From the NCBI GenBank assembly GCA_035633115.1, contig DASQFN010000079.1, positions 1 to 64,000 on the forward strand: a stretch of 64,000 nt of DNA, in the 5' to 3' direction. Shown piece by piece: positions 1-8,850 of this stretch. Position 1 is the stretch's first letter; every line of letters starts with the position of its first letter. Position numbers and translations under genes: made by a program. The DNA comes from Gemmatimonadaceae bacterium (GTDB taxonomy: Bacteria; Gemmatimonadota; Gemmatimonadetes; Gemmatimonadales; Gemmatimonadaceae). The notes under the pieces were generated by a model that saw nothing but the letters and a program-made list of their open reading frames with translations, was not told where the DNA came from and searched no databases.

Positions 1-869
1 GGACTCCGGACGCCTAACCCTCCGCGGTTCAGCACGTGGGTGTAGATCATCGTCGTACTGACGTCCGTGTGTCCGAGCAGTTCTTGGCAAGCGTCCGAAT
101 GTCGTACCCGTCTTCCAGCAGGTGAGTCGCGAAGGAGTGCCGCAGCGTGTGACACGTCGCCCGCTTCGCGATCCCGGCCTCGCGAACAGCGCGCTGCATT
201 GCACGCTGCACCGCGCTCTCATGCACGTGATGCCGACGCTCTTGCCCACTGGCTGCGTCCCGATAGCGACGCGAGGCGGGAAACACCCACTGCCACGCCA
301 GGTCCGTGGCCCAGGCGGGCGCCTTACGGTCGAGCGCCGTTGGCAACGCGACACGCCCCGCGCCGTCGTGCAGGTCGCGAGTGTGCAGCGCACGCACGCG
401 CACCAGGTGCTTCTCCAGTGCTGCCCGGGCGGTATCGGGCAGCATGGTGACACGGTCTTTTCCACCTTTGCCGCGTCGCACACGGATTTCTCCGCGCGCG
501 AAGTCGAGGTCCTTCACGCGTAACGTCAGGCACTCCAGCAAGCGCAGGCCCGCACCATACAGCAGCAGGACAATCAGTCGCGTGGTGCCGTGCAGCTGAC
601 CGAGTAGCGCACGCACTTCCCCACGACTCAGCACGGCGGGAAGGCGCGTCGGCGACGCGGATCGCAACACACACCGCAGATCGCCTATGGGCGTGGCGAG
701 CACCTCGCGATACAACAGCAGCAGCGCGCTCAACGCCTGCATCTGCGTCGAACGTGACACGCTCCGCTCGGCGGCCAGATGCGTGAGAAACGCGATGATT
801 TCGGTCACGCCCAAGTTCGGTGGGATGCCGCGTGCCGTGATATCGGATATAGCGGACGATCCATCCCAC
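1..869 (-). pseudogene. Integron-type tyrosine recombinase (IntI-like), decayed
   Basis: Tyrosine recombinases of this family perform site-specific recombination. The translation carries the integron-integrase-specific insert (ALDRKAPAW...WQWVFP, then [22 protein letters not shown]), the first catalytic Arg in YGAGLRLLE, and the [12 protein letters not shown] box. The reading frame is broken twice. Around 808-815 the N-terminal part ([16 protein letters not shown]) is in another frame. Around 88-95 a shift moves the [17 protein letters not shown] block, with the last catalytic His and Tyr, out of frame. The first residues of the N-terminal SAM-like domain are missing because homology stops at 869, where the truncated kinase begins. 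The 3' end leaves the window. No attI or attC-like sites were recognised. Sequencing error could explain a shift, but not the 5' loss. Confidence 0.85.
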
Positions 870-871
870 GG

Positions 872-1888
872 GGCGCCGACTGGCTCGCGGTCCATCGCCG
901 GCTCGTCGATCCGGAAATCACTCTGACCATGGCAGCACCGCTCGGCGCGTATGTCGAGCCTTTCGAACACGCCGCTCGCACCGGGGTGATCACGCTGGCG
1001 GTCGTGGCGCTGCTCGCGCTCGTGCTGAGTGCGTTGCTCACCACGCGACTCACGGCATCCATCGAGCGATTGGCCCTCGCGGCAGACGCCGTTGCGGGCG
1101 GCGATCTCAACCACCGCGTTGACGGAAATGGAGCTGGCGAGGTCGGCCGGCTCGCCCTGGCATTCAACAGCATGACCGAGAGCCTGCGGCAAACTCTCAC
1201 GGAGCTCACGAAGCGGCAGGCGCTCGCGGCCGTCGGAGAGTATGCAGCGTCACTCGCGCACGAGGTGCGCAACGGCCTCACCGCCGTGCGCGTCGATTTG
1301 CAGCGCGCGCAAGAGAAGAGCGCGAGAGACACACCCGGCCGGCCGCTGATCGATCGAGCGCTCGAGAATGTGAAACGACTCGATCGGACGGTCAGCGGAT
1401 CATTGCGCACGGCGCGCAGCAATCATGCGCCTCGCCGGCGAATCGATCTGCGCTCCGTGCTCCGGTCGGCGACGCAAATGGCGGAAGGAGCATTCAACGA
1501 GAGCGGGAGCACGTGCGATCCGGTTGCGCCGGGCAGCGATGCCGTCTGGGTGCTGGGTGACGCACTCGCGCTCGAGCAATTGTTCCTCAACCTGCTGCTC
1601 AACTCGGCCCAGGCATTGCAGCGCGGCGCGCGCGCCGGAATAACGCTCGACGTTGACGGGGCCGAATTGCGAGTTGTGGTGAGTGACACGGGAGGCGGAA
1701 TCCCGCCGCAAGATCTCGAGCACGTGCTCGATCCCTTCTTCTCGACGAAAGCAGACGGGACGGGGCTCGGTCTTCCAATCGCACGTCAGATCGCCACGGC
1801 GCACGGCGGCTCGCTGCGGATCGAGAGCGTACCGGGAGCGGGGACACGCGTCGAGGTGCGGCTCCCGTTAGCAGCCGCGCCGGGGTAG
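872..1888 (+). pseudogene. Sensor histidine kinase, N-terminally truncated
   Basis: Homology starts near the end of an extracytoplasmic sensor domain ([15 protein letters not shown]). It runs through one membrane segment ([18 protein letters not shown]), a HAMP domain (GGDLNHRV...[12 protein letters not shown]), and a phospho-acceptor H box (SLAHEVRNGLTAVRVDL, His codon 1259-1261). An N box (LFLNLLLNSAQAL), G1 box (VSDTGGGIP) and G2 box (GTGLGLPIARQIATAHGG) follow. The catalytic half looks intact, but the first membrane segment and most of the sensor are gone, cut at the integrase remnant. An open frame extends back to 779, but that stretch is antisense integrase sequence. No response regulator is adjacent. 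The 3' end overlaps oppF convergently by about 20 bases. Confidence 0.8.
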
Positions 1889-2689
1889 CATTGGAGCCTC
1901 GTACGGCAACACGGGCACCGCCGCTAGAAGGGTCCGCGTGTAAGCGTGCTCCGGCGTCGCGATCAGGCGGGCGGCATCACCCTCCTCCACGATCTTGCCC
2001 TTGTACATCACCGCGATTCTGTCGGCGACCCGCTCCACAACGGCGAGGTCATGGGAGATGAAGAGCAGCGACACACCCCGCTCGCGTTGCAGCTCAAGAA
2101 GCAGGTTGAGCACCTGGGCCTGGACCGACACATCGAGCGCCGAAACCGGCTCGTCGCAAATTATGAAGTCCGGCTCCAGTGCGAATGCGCGCGCGATCGC
2201 GATGCGCTGCCGCTGGCCTCCACTCATCTCGTGCGGGTAACGGTGCATGAAGTAGCGCTCCAGTCCTACCATCTCCAGGAGCGCCGCGACTTTTTTTTCG
2301 ATATCACCCTTCGCAACGAGACGATGCAAACGCAGGGGCTCCGAAAGTATGTCGCGGATCTGCATGCGCGGACTGAGCGACGAGTATGGATCCTGGAATA
2401 CGATCTGCATCCTCCGTCGCAGCGCACGCAGCTCGGGCCGTCCCAGGGTGAGGACTTCCTGACCGTCAAACCGAACGGAGCCGCTGCTCGGCTCGACCAG
2501 CCGCAGGATCGATCGGCCGAGTGTGGTCTTGCCGCTTCCGGACTCGCCGACGACTCCCAGGACCTCACCACGAGCGATACTCAGGTCAACGTCATCCACG
2601 GCGTGGACCCACTCGCGCGCGCCGAGCCAGCGGCCGCCGAGCGGGAACCAGGTTTTGAGCGCGGTGACCTCGAGCAGTGTATCGCTCAC
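1868..2689 (-). CDS. oppF: Oligopeptide/dipeptide ABC transporter ATPase, OppF/DppF type
   Basis: This is one of two ATPases powering the peptide importer encoded upstream; it acts on the cytoplasmic face of the membrane. Visible motifs are Walker A (GESGSGKTT), a Q loop (VFQDPYSSLSP), the signature (LSGGQRQRIAIARA), Walker B (FIICDEPVSALDVS) and the H loop (LLFISHDLAVV). The C-terminal oligopeptide-transporter extension is very short (ends MLPRRGC), without the Cys-rich tail seen in its partner. The GTG start at 2689 overlaps the oppD stop (GTGA), indicating translational coupling. It is the last gene of the long array. Opp, Dpp and App cannot be separated from sequence alone, so the symbol is family-level. 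Confidence 0.93.
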   Translation of the reverse strand: MSDTLLEVTALKTWFPLGGRWLGAREWVHAVDDVDLSIARGEVLGVVGESGSGKTTLGRSILRLVEPSSGSVRFDGQEVLTLGRPELRALRRRMQIVFQDPYSSLSPRMQIRDILSEPLRLHRLVAKGDIEKKVAALLEMVGLERYFMHRYPHEMSGGQRQRIAIARAFALEPDFIICDEPVSALDVSVQAQVLNLLLELQRERGVSLLFISHDLAVVERVADRIAVMYKGKIVEEGDAARLIATPEHAYTRTLLAAVPVLPYEAPMLPRRGC

Positions 2690-3681
2690 GACGCCCGCTC
2701 CGCATCAGTCGAAACCGGCACCACTTTATAGCAGGCGCAGCGGCGGACCGCGTCGATCTCGATCAGCGGCGGGAAAGTCACCGTGCAGCCTTCGTCGCCG
2801 ATCGGGCAGCGAGGATGGAAGGTGCATCCGGAAGGCAAGCTGAGCAGATCCGGCACGCTGCCCGGAATTCCTCGGAGCGGCGTACCACGACCGGACCCAA
2901 GTCGCGGCGCCGACGCAAGCAGTCCGCGCGTGTACGGGTGAAGGGGACTCCGGAACAATGCCCCCGCCGGTGCTTCCTCGAACAGGCGTCCCGTGTACAT
3001 CACCAGCACACGCTCGGCGATCGTCGCGACCACACCGATGTCGTGACTGATGATGAGGATCGCCATACCGTACTCGCTCTGAATGCGACGAAGCAGTTTC
3101 AGAATCTCGGCCTGCACTGTCACGTCGAGCGCCGTGGTTGGCTCGTCGGCGATGAGCAATTTCGGGTGGCCACTTATTGCCAGCGCAATAGCGACCCTCT
3201 GCCGCATCCCGCCTGAAAGCTCAAATGGGTACGAGCCGAATCTTTTATCGGGCTCTGGAATCCCGACGTCATCGAGCAGACGAAGCGCCTCTCGGCGTGC
3301 GTCGGTTTGTGAAAGACGGCGATGCAGGCGCAGAACCTCGACGAGCTGCGCCCCGACCGTGAACACCGGGTTCAGCGATGCACCCGGCTCCTGAAACACG
3401 AGGCCAATCTCACCACCGCGCACCTGTCGCAGCCGCTCGGTCGAAACTGTGAGCAGATCCTCGCCGTTGAACCAGACGTTGCCGCGCATGATCCGTCCCG
3501 GCCACTGAACGAGTCTGAGCAGCGACAGCGCGACGATCGTCTTGCCGCACCCCGACTCTCCCACGATCGCGACAGTCTCCCCGGCGCGCACGTCGAATGA
3601 GACGCCGTCAACCGCGCGCAGCACTCCCTCGTCGAGCAGGAAGTGAGTGGACAGATCCCGAACGCTGAGGAGCAATGTCAC
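2686..3681 (-). CDS. oppD: Oligopeptide/dipeptide ABC transporter ATPase, OppD/DppD type
   Basis: The second ATPase of the importer, 331 aa from the chosen GTG at 3681. Walker A is GESGCGKTI, the signature is [14 protein letters not shown], Walker B is [14 protein letters not shown] and the H loop is [11 protein letters not shown]. The C-terminus has the oligo/dipeptide-transporter domain with [10 protein letters not shown] and a Cys-containing stretch ([15 protein letters not shown]). That pattern matches the iron-sulfur-binding Cys cluster known in DppD-type ATPases; binding here is inference. The frame is open further upstream to 3843, but that extension overlaps oppC and has no family similarity. 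The GTG overlaps the oppC stop by 4 nt. Confidence 0.93.
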   Translation of the reverse strand: MTLLLSVRDLSTHFLLDEGVLRAVDGVSFDVRAGETVAIVGESGCGKTIVALSLLRLVQWPGRIMRGNVWFNGEDLLTVSTERLRQVRGGEIGLVFQEPGASLNPVFTVGAQLVEVLRLHRRLSQTDARREALRLLDDVGIPEPDKRFGSYPFELSGGMRQRVAIALAISGHPKLLIADEPTTALDVTVQAEILKLLRRIQSEYGMAILIISHDIGVVATIAERVLVMYTGRLFEEAPAGALFRSPLHPYTRGLLASAPRLGSGRGTPLRGIPGSVPDLLSLPSGCTFHPRCPIGDEGCTVTFPPLIEIDAVRRCACYKVVPVSTDAERAS

Positions 3682-4784
3682 ACGTACTTCCGCATCAGGG
3701 TCTTTGGATCGAGGGCGTCGCGCAGGCCGTCCGAGAGCAGGCTGAACGAAATGATCGTCAGCGCCAGCAGGCAGCCGGGGAAGAACGCGATCCACCATGC
3801 GACGAGCAGAGCGTCCTGACCCGCGCTGATCATGTTGCCCCACGAGGGAGTTGGCGGACGGATACCGATCCCGAGGAATGACAGCCCGGCCTCCGCGCCG
3901 ATCATGCCTCCGACCATCAGCGCGGCGCTCACCAGTACCGGCGCGAGCGCGTTCGGTATGAGGTGGCGGGCAATGATGAGGTGCGCGGGCAGCCCGATTG
4001 CCCGGGCGCCCTCGATGAACTCGCGCCGCTTGAGCGAGAGGATCTCACCCCGCACGAAGCGCGCGGTGCCCGTCCAGGATGTGAAACCGAGGATCAGCAC
4101 GAGGAAGAATATGTTGGCCTCGAAGAGCCCGACGAGCGTCAACATCAGAAAGAAGGTCGGAAACGCGATGATCACATCCACCAGTCGCATCAGCGAGTTG
4201 TCCATGGCGCCGCCGAAGTACCCGGCGATGGCGCCATAGAGCGTACCGAACGAGACAGCGACGAGCATCGCGAGGAGGCCGATCGAGAGCGAGACTCGCG
4301 CACCGTAAACTGCGCGGCTGAACAGATCGCGGCCGAAATCGTCGGTGCCGAATGGATGCTGCCACGAGGGTGCCTGATATCGCGTTGAGAGTACATCCTC
4401 TATCGCGGAGGGGTCGTAGCCGGCGATGATCGGGGCCACCAATGCCACAAGGTAGAAAAAGAAAATCACGTACAGCGACGCCACGGCAAGCCGGTTCGCG
4501 GCGAAGCGGCGCCACGCAAGTCGCAGAAGACTGCGCCCATGCACCGCCGGGTGCGCCAGCGAGTGCGCCGGCTGACTTCTCCGGTGGCGCGCGTCGTAAA
4601 TCAGTAAGGCCACACTCGCGGGAAGTGCGAGCAGCACGAACAGCGATGCCGCCCAGCGGTCCGCGTGCGGCGTGGTGAACGCGGCGAACACGCGCTCGTG
4701 CCGCCACGCAAGGAGCAACGCCAGAGCTCCGGCGAACGCGAGCACGTGCGCCGCTCGGCGGTCAGGCCAGCCGCTTGCCGCCAT
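3678..4784 (-). CDS. oppC: Peptide ABC transporter permease, OppC/DppC type, with N-terminal extension
   Basis: Inner-membrane permease subunit of 368 aa. The canonical OppC body begins near residue 90 (RRFAANRLAVASLYV), followed by HPFGTDDFGRDLFSR and the EAA coupling loop (EFIEGARAIGLPAHLIIARH) that docks to the ATPase. The first 85 or so residues are an extra module with two predicted membrane segments (roughly residues 10-27 and 47-63) joined by a charged stretch. A start inside the canonical body would leave a long untranslated gap after oppB, whereas the ATG at 4784 lies 23 nt inside the oppB 3' end, so the longer form is preferred. It is translationally linked to oppB and oppD. Confidence 0.9.
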   Translation of the reverse strand: MAASGWPDRRAAHVLAFAGALALLLAWRHERVFAAFTTPHADRWAASLFVLLALPASVALLIYDARHRRSQPAHSLAHPAVHGRSLLRLAWRRFAANRLAVASLYVIFFFYLVALVAPIIAGYDPSAIEDVLSTRYQAPSWQHPFGTDDFGRDLFSRAVYGARVSLSIGLLAMLVAVSFGTLYGAIAGYFGGAMDNSLMRLVDVIIAFPTFFLMLTLVGLFEANIFFLVLILGFTSWTGTARFVRGEILSLKRREFIEGARAIGLPAHLIIARHLIPNALAPVLVSAALMVGGMIGAEAGLSFLGIGIRPPTPSWGNMISAGQDALLVAWWIAFFPGCLLALTIISFSLLSDGLRDALDPKTLMRKYV

Positions 4785-5754
4785 ACGATACTCTGGGATC
4801 CACGAGAGCGTAGGTCACGTCGGCGAACAGATTGCCCACCACGACGAGCACCGCGGCGATCATGCTCGTCGCCAGGATGACCGGATAATCGCGCGCGCCG
4901 ATCGCTTCGACAGCAAGCAGGCCCATCCCCGGCCACGCGAATACTTTCTCGATCAACACGGCACCACCGAGCAGAAACGGCAATGCGAGCCCGTAGATCG
5001 TCACGATTGGAATAAGCGCGTTGCGCAGCGCGTGCTGAAGGATCACCGCCCGCTCGCTGAGCCCACGCGCACGTGCTCCGACGACGTACTCCTCGCTCAG
5101 CACATCGAGCAGCTTGTTTCGCATGAAGCGAGCGGTGCCAGCCGCGGACGCGACGCCGAGCACGAACACCGGGAGCGCGAGGTGCCACAGCCGGTCGAGC
5201 ACCTTGCCAGGCAGCGAGAGCAGCTCGTAATCGAGCGAGCGGGTCTGTGACGTCGGGAACCAGTTCAGATTGACGGAGAAAACGAGAACCAGCATCAGTG
5301 CCAGCCAGAATCCGGGAATCGAGTACATGACGAGAGAGCCGACAGTGATCGCGCGGTCGGTGCGGCTGTACTGCCTCACCGCGGATATGATTCCGAGGGC
5401 GATGCCGATGAGCGCGTCAAAGAAAAGCGCGAGCACAGCGAGCTGAAGTGTGTAGGGCACTCGCTCGGCGATGAGCGACGTGACGGGCCTCCGGTAGCGG
5501 AACGACTCACCTAGATCACCTTGCGCGACGTTGCCAATCCATTTTGCGTACTGCACCGGCAGCGGCTGGTCGAGACCGTACTTCTTGCGCAGGAGCTCGA
5601 TGACTTGGGGGTCCACCTCGCGCTGAAAGCGCTGCTCCATGTACATGTCCATCGGATCGCCCGGGGCGAGATGCACCATGGCGAAGGTGATGGTCGCGAT
5701 CCCGAGGAGAAGTGGGATCGCCTGGAGCAGGCGCTTAAGGATGAAGCGGAGCAT
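4762..5754 (-). CDS. oppB: Peptide ABC transporter permease, OppB/DppB type
   Basis: Inner-membrane permease subunit of 330 aa. It opens with the classic first helix (MLRFILKRLLQAIPLLLGIA), followed by a periplasmic region containing APGDPMDMY. The EAA loop is EEYVVGARARGLSERAVILQ. About six membrane helices are visible, as usual for the family. It follows the substrate-binding gene SBP19 after a 46-nt spacer and overlaps oppC by 23 nt. SBP-oppB-oppC-oppD-oppF is the standard gene order of dpp/opp operons, which argues that SBP19 is the ancestral partner and the other SBPs were added upstream. Confidence 0.93.
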   Translation of the reverse strand: MLRFILKRLLQAIPLLLGIATITFAMVHLAPGDPMDMYMEQRFQREVDPQVIELLRKKYGLDQPLPVQYAKWIGNVAQGDLGESFRYRRPVTSLIAERVPYTLQLAVLALFFDALIGIALGIISAVRQYSRTDRAITVGSLVMYSIPGFWLALMLVLVFSVNLNWFPTSQTRSLDYELLSLPGKVLDRLWHLALPVFVLGVASAAGTARFMRNKLLDVLSEEYVVGARARGLSERAVILQHALRNALIPIVTIYGLALPFLLGGAVLIEKVFAWPGMGLLAVEAIGARDYPVILATSMIAAVLVVVGNLFADVTYALVDPRVSYGGKRLA

Positions 5755-5800
5755 CAGTCAGCCACCAGACGCGGCCAATGTTGCGAGGGCACAGCGATTC

Positions 5801-7288
5801 TCATTTCTCCACCCACAGTTCATCCATGTACCCATCGGGCTCGGAACCTAACCCAGAGCGAAAACCGCGTATGCGCCGATGGACGAACAAGGCTTGGGAA
5901 TGCGTAAGGAGGCGAACCATCGGAGGGTCATCCAAAAAGACTTTCGAGATCTCGCGGTAGATTCGGTCCTCCTCGTCTGGATCGGCCGTCTCCCGCAGGC
6001 GGTCGATCAGCTCGAATGCCTGAACGTTCGCGTACCCGAGCGGGTTGCCTCTCCCGAAAGGTCCGCCTAGTTGGCCCTGGACAAACATCCACGCCTCGAA
6101 ATCGCCGCCGCGCCGCTTGTCCCACATGACTGATTCATCGAACATCTGGATATCCATCTGAATGCCGGCGCGCCGCAACTGTGCCTGGACGTAGACGGCC
6201 ATCTTTTCGAGGCCGAAGCTGCTTCCTACGCTCGCCGTAAAGCGGAACGGGCGTCCGTCCTTGTCGAGGATTCCGTCGCCGTTGCGGTCCACCCACCCCG
6301 CAGCGGCGAGAAGCGTCCGCGCGAAAGTCGTGTCATAAGCCAGCGGCTCCGGCCACTCGCGCCGGCGGAACTGCCTGGACGTAAGAACAGCGTCTGTAAT
6401 CGGGAGGTCGGGCGGGAGGTTCATGACGCCGAGTATGGCGCGGCGGTCCAGGGCGTGTATGAGCGCGCGGCGCACGCGCGAGTCCCGAAAGAGCGGATGG
6501 TCGGCCTTCCAATAAATAGGATGCGAGGCCGAAGTCACGGTACGATAGACACGGAAGCGCGGGTCGTTCGCGATGCCTGGAATTTGCGTCTGCTGCACCT
6601 GGGCGATGTCCACGTTCCCGCTCAGCAGCTCGGTCAGCGCTGCCCCGCCAACGAACTTGAGGATGAGGCGTTCAATTCGTGGCTTGCCCTTGTAATAGCC
6701 TGGATTGGCCTCGAACTCGATCAGTCTCTCGGGCAGGTAACGAACGAACCGGAACGGTCCGTTCCCCACCGGGTGCGTCCAGAAGTCCCACTCCCAGAAC
6801 TTGCGCGGGTCGAGCGACTTGAGCAGGTGCTCGGGGTAGAAAACGATGTCGTCGAGGTAGTCCGGTTTCGCCGCGCGGATCCGTACTGTCGAGTCGTCGA
6901 CGATCGTCGCGTTGTAGCCAACGTCTTTAAGGATGGCTGGATGTGCGAGCAGATCCAGCGTGAACTTGATGTCCCGGGCGGTAACGGGTTTCCCATCGTG
7001 CCATCTCAAGTCTGTGCGCAGGTGGTACGTCCACTCCTTGAAGTCGGCGGAATGTTCCCAGCTTCGCGCCAACCGACCCTCGAGCTCGCCGTGCTCATTG
7101 AGCGTCGCGAGCGGAAGAAAGATGAGGACTTCCAGGGCCAACTCGTCCGGTTTAATGTCGCTCACGTCCGGGACCGCCATCACTACGGTCGCGCCGCGGC
7201 CGAGCCCCGGGTCGCGCGCCTCGCGACAGCCGCCTGCAATGAGCAACGGCAGCAGCGCAAGCAGCGACGCTGAGCGAAGGGTGGTCAT
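5801..7288 (-). CDS. SBP19: peptide ABC substrate-binding lipoprotein
   Basis: A 495-aa SBP_bac_5-family protein, probably a periplasmic or surface lipoprotein delivering peptides to OppBC. The start at 7288 gives a short signal peptide (MTTLRSASLLALLPLLIAGG|C); the upstream open frame adds an unlikely charged leader. Family blocks are GRLARSWEHS, EWTYHLRTDLRWHDGKPVTA, WTHPVGNGPFRFVRYLPERL and VRRALIHALDRRAIL, plus an EF-hand-like loop (DRNGDGILDKDGRPF). It is closest to SBP1, SBP3, SBP16 and the 3' half of SBP11. It is the SBP nearest the permease genes and lies 35 nt after SBP18. Its ligand cannot be read from sequence. Confidence 0.9.
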   Translation of the reverse strand: MTTLRSASLLALLPLLIAGGCREARDPGLGRGATVVMAVPDVSDIKPDELALEVLIFLPLATLNEHGELEGRLARSWEHSADFKEWTYHLRTDLRWHDGKPVTARDIKFTLDLLAHPAILKDVGYNATIVDDSTVRIRAAKPDYLDDIVFYPEHLLKSLDPRKFWEWDFWTHPVGNGPFRFVRYLPERLIEFEANPGYYKGKPRIERLILKFVGGAALTELLSGNVDIAQVQQTQIPGIANDPRFRVYRTVTSASHPIYWKADHPLFRDSRVRRALIHALDRRAILGVMNLPPDLPITDAVLTSRQFRRREWPEPLAYDTTFARTLLAAAGWVDRNGDGILDKDGRPFRFTASVGSSFGLEKMAVYVQAQLRRAGIQMDIQMFDESVMWDKRRGGDFEAWMFVQGQLGGPFGRGNPLGYANVQAFELIDRLRETADPDEEDRIYREISKVFLDDPPMVRLLTHSQALFVHRRIRGFRSGLGSEPDGYMDELWVEK

Positions 7289-7323
7289 CGATGCACGCCC
7301 GGCTTCGGGATGTAGCGCCCCAT

Positions 7324-8850
7324 CTAGCGCTCGCCGTCCACCCACAGATTCTCCATGTTGGTATTCGCATCCGCCCGGAACGGTGTGCTCAGCCCCCGCA
7401 CGCGCCGGTGGACGAAAGTGACGTCAGGCTTCCAGACGAGGCGGGTGAGCGGCAGCTCCGCACGGAAGATTTTGGCCAGCTCACCATAGAGACGATCCTT
7501 CTCGTCCGGATCGGCCGTGGCCATGATCCGATCGATGACGTCGAAGGCCGCCGGGCTCCGATACCCGGTCCGGTTCTCCCTCCCGAAGTTCCGCCGTTGG
7601 GCCTCCGGGCCTGCGTTGTGGCGGAAGAGGAGGGCGTCGAAGTCTCCCGTGAGATTCTTCCACATCAGCGCGTCCTCCAGCATCACCACTTCCATCTGCA
7701 CGCCGACCCGGCGCAGGTAGTCCTGGACGTAGACCGCGAGCTGAGGCGCCTGGTGCTCGTTCCACACCTTGGCAGTGAACCGGAAGGGACGACCTTCGCG
7801 CTCCCGCACTCCATCCCCATCGCGGTCGACCCACCCGGCCGCCTCCAGAATCCGGCGCGCCTCCTCTGGGTCGTACGGAAGGGCCTGGGCTTCCGGGAAT
7901 TCCCCGCGGCGGGACTGCCGGAACGTTCTCGGCGCATCCGTGATGGGTGACCACGATGGCAGGTTCAAGCGGCGGGCGAGCTCCGGCCGGTCGATCGCGA
8001 GGGTGAGGGCGCGTCGCACGCGAGCATCCCGAAAGAGCGGATGATCGGTGCGCCAGTAGATCGCATATGCGGCGTAAGGGATACCGTAGTAGACCCGGAA
8101 GCGGGGATCACGGACAATTCTGGATACCTGCGCGAGGTCACCGCTGGCGATGTCAACGTTTCCGGCAAGGAGCTCTGCGAGCCAGGCGTCCCCCACGAAC
8201 TTGAGGATTACCCGGTCGATCCGGGGCTTCGCCCCATAGTAGTCCGGGTTCGCCTCGAACTCCATCAGCGTCTGCGGCACGTGGCGCACGAAACGGTAGG
8301 GGCCGTTACCCACCGGCTTGAGCCAGAACTCCCACTTCCAGAACTGCTTCGGATCCAGCCCCTCCAAGAGGTGCTTCGGGTAATAGACGAGGTAGTCCAG
8401 GTACTCCGGATTCTCGGCCCGGATGGTGACCGTGGAGTCGTCGACGACAGTCGCCTTTTCGATCCCGAAACCGGGGACGCCGTCCTCGCTCAGAAGGTCG
8501 AGCGTGAACTTCACGTCGTGGGCGGTGGTGGGGACCCCGTCCTGCCAGCGGACATCGGTACGCAGGTGGAATGTGTACTCCTTGTGGTCTGCGGAATGCT
8601 CCCAGCTTCGGGCGAGCCGCCCCTCGAGCTCGCCCCGTCCGTCCTGCGTGGCGAGGGGGAGGAAGAAGAGGAAATCGAGGCTCACGGCGTCCGGGAGGAT
8701 GTCACGCACGTCCCGGACGGCCATGACCACCGTGGAGTCGCGGGCGTAGGCCGGATCTTCGCCTGAGCGACAGGCGGTGAAGGCGAAGATGACGGCCGCG
8801 CAGGTGACGCCGTCGCAAAAGAACCTCGGCCACGCCTTCACTCGAGCCAC
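7324..8850 (-). CDS. SBP18: peptide ABC substrate-binding lipoprotein
   Basis: A 508-aa SBP_bac_5 member. Its signal peptide ends CAAVIFAFTA|C after a basic/aromatic n-region. Diagnostic stretches are HSADHKEYTFHLRTDVRWQD, WLKPVGNGPYRFVRHVPQTL and VRRALTLAIDRPEL; the calcium-like loop reads DRDGDGVREREGRPF. Its N-terminal half is strikingly similar, at DNA level too, to the N-terminal half of SBP11 (compare about 8520-8650 with 19290-19420). The C-terminal half diverges from SBP11, which marks SBP11 as a mosaic. The start lies within the last 13 nt of SBP17, so the two are probably co-translated. Confidence 0.9.
   Translation of the reverse strand: MARVKAWPRFFCDGVTCAAVIFAFTACRSGEDPAYARDSTVVMAVRDVRDILPDAVSLDFLFFLPLATQDGRGELEGRLARSWEHSADHKEYTFHLRTDVRWQDGVPTTAHDVKFTLDLLSEDGVPGFGIEKATVVDDSTVTIRAENPEYLDYLVYYPKHLLEGLDPKQFWKWEFWLKPVGNGPYRFVRHVPQTLMEFEANPDYYGAKPRIDRVILKFVGDAWLAELLAGNVDIASGDLAQVSRIVRDPRFRVYYGIPYAAYAIYWRTDHPLFRDARVRRALTLAIDRPELARRLNLPSWSPITDAPRTFRQSRRGEFPEAQALPYDPEEARRILEAAGWVDRDGDGVREREGRPFRFTAKVWNEHQAPQLAVYVQDYLRRVGVQMEVVMLEDALMWKNLTGDFDALLFRHNAGPEAQRRNFGRENRTGYRSPAAFDVIDRIMATADPDEKDRLYGELAKIFRAELPLTRLVWKPDVTFVHRRVRGLSTPFRADANTNMENLWVDGER

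Noticed and set aside
1-869. Functional integron with attI/attC cassette array
   Set aside because: Integrase frame is broken at least twice and lacks its 5' end; no attC-like palindromes or cassette genes were recognised nearby.
2686-3843. Longer start for oppD at 3843
   Set aside because: The extra 54 codons overlap oppC and show no OppD similarity; GTG 3681 overlaps the oppC stop exactly and begins the family sequence.
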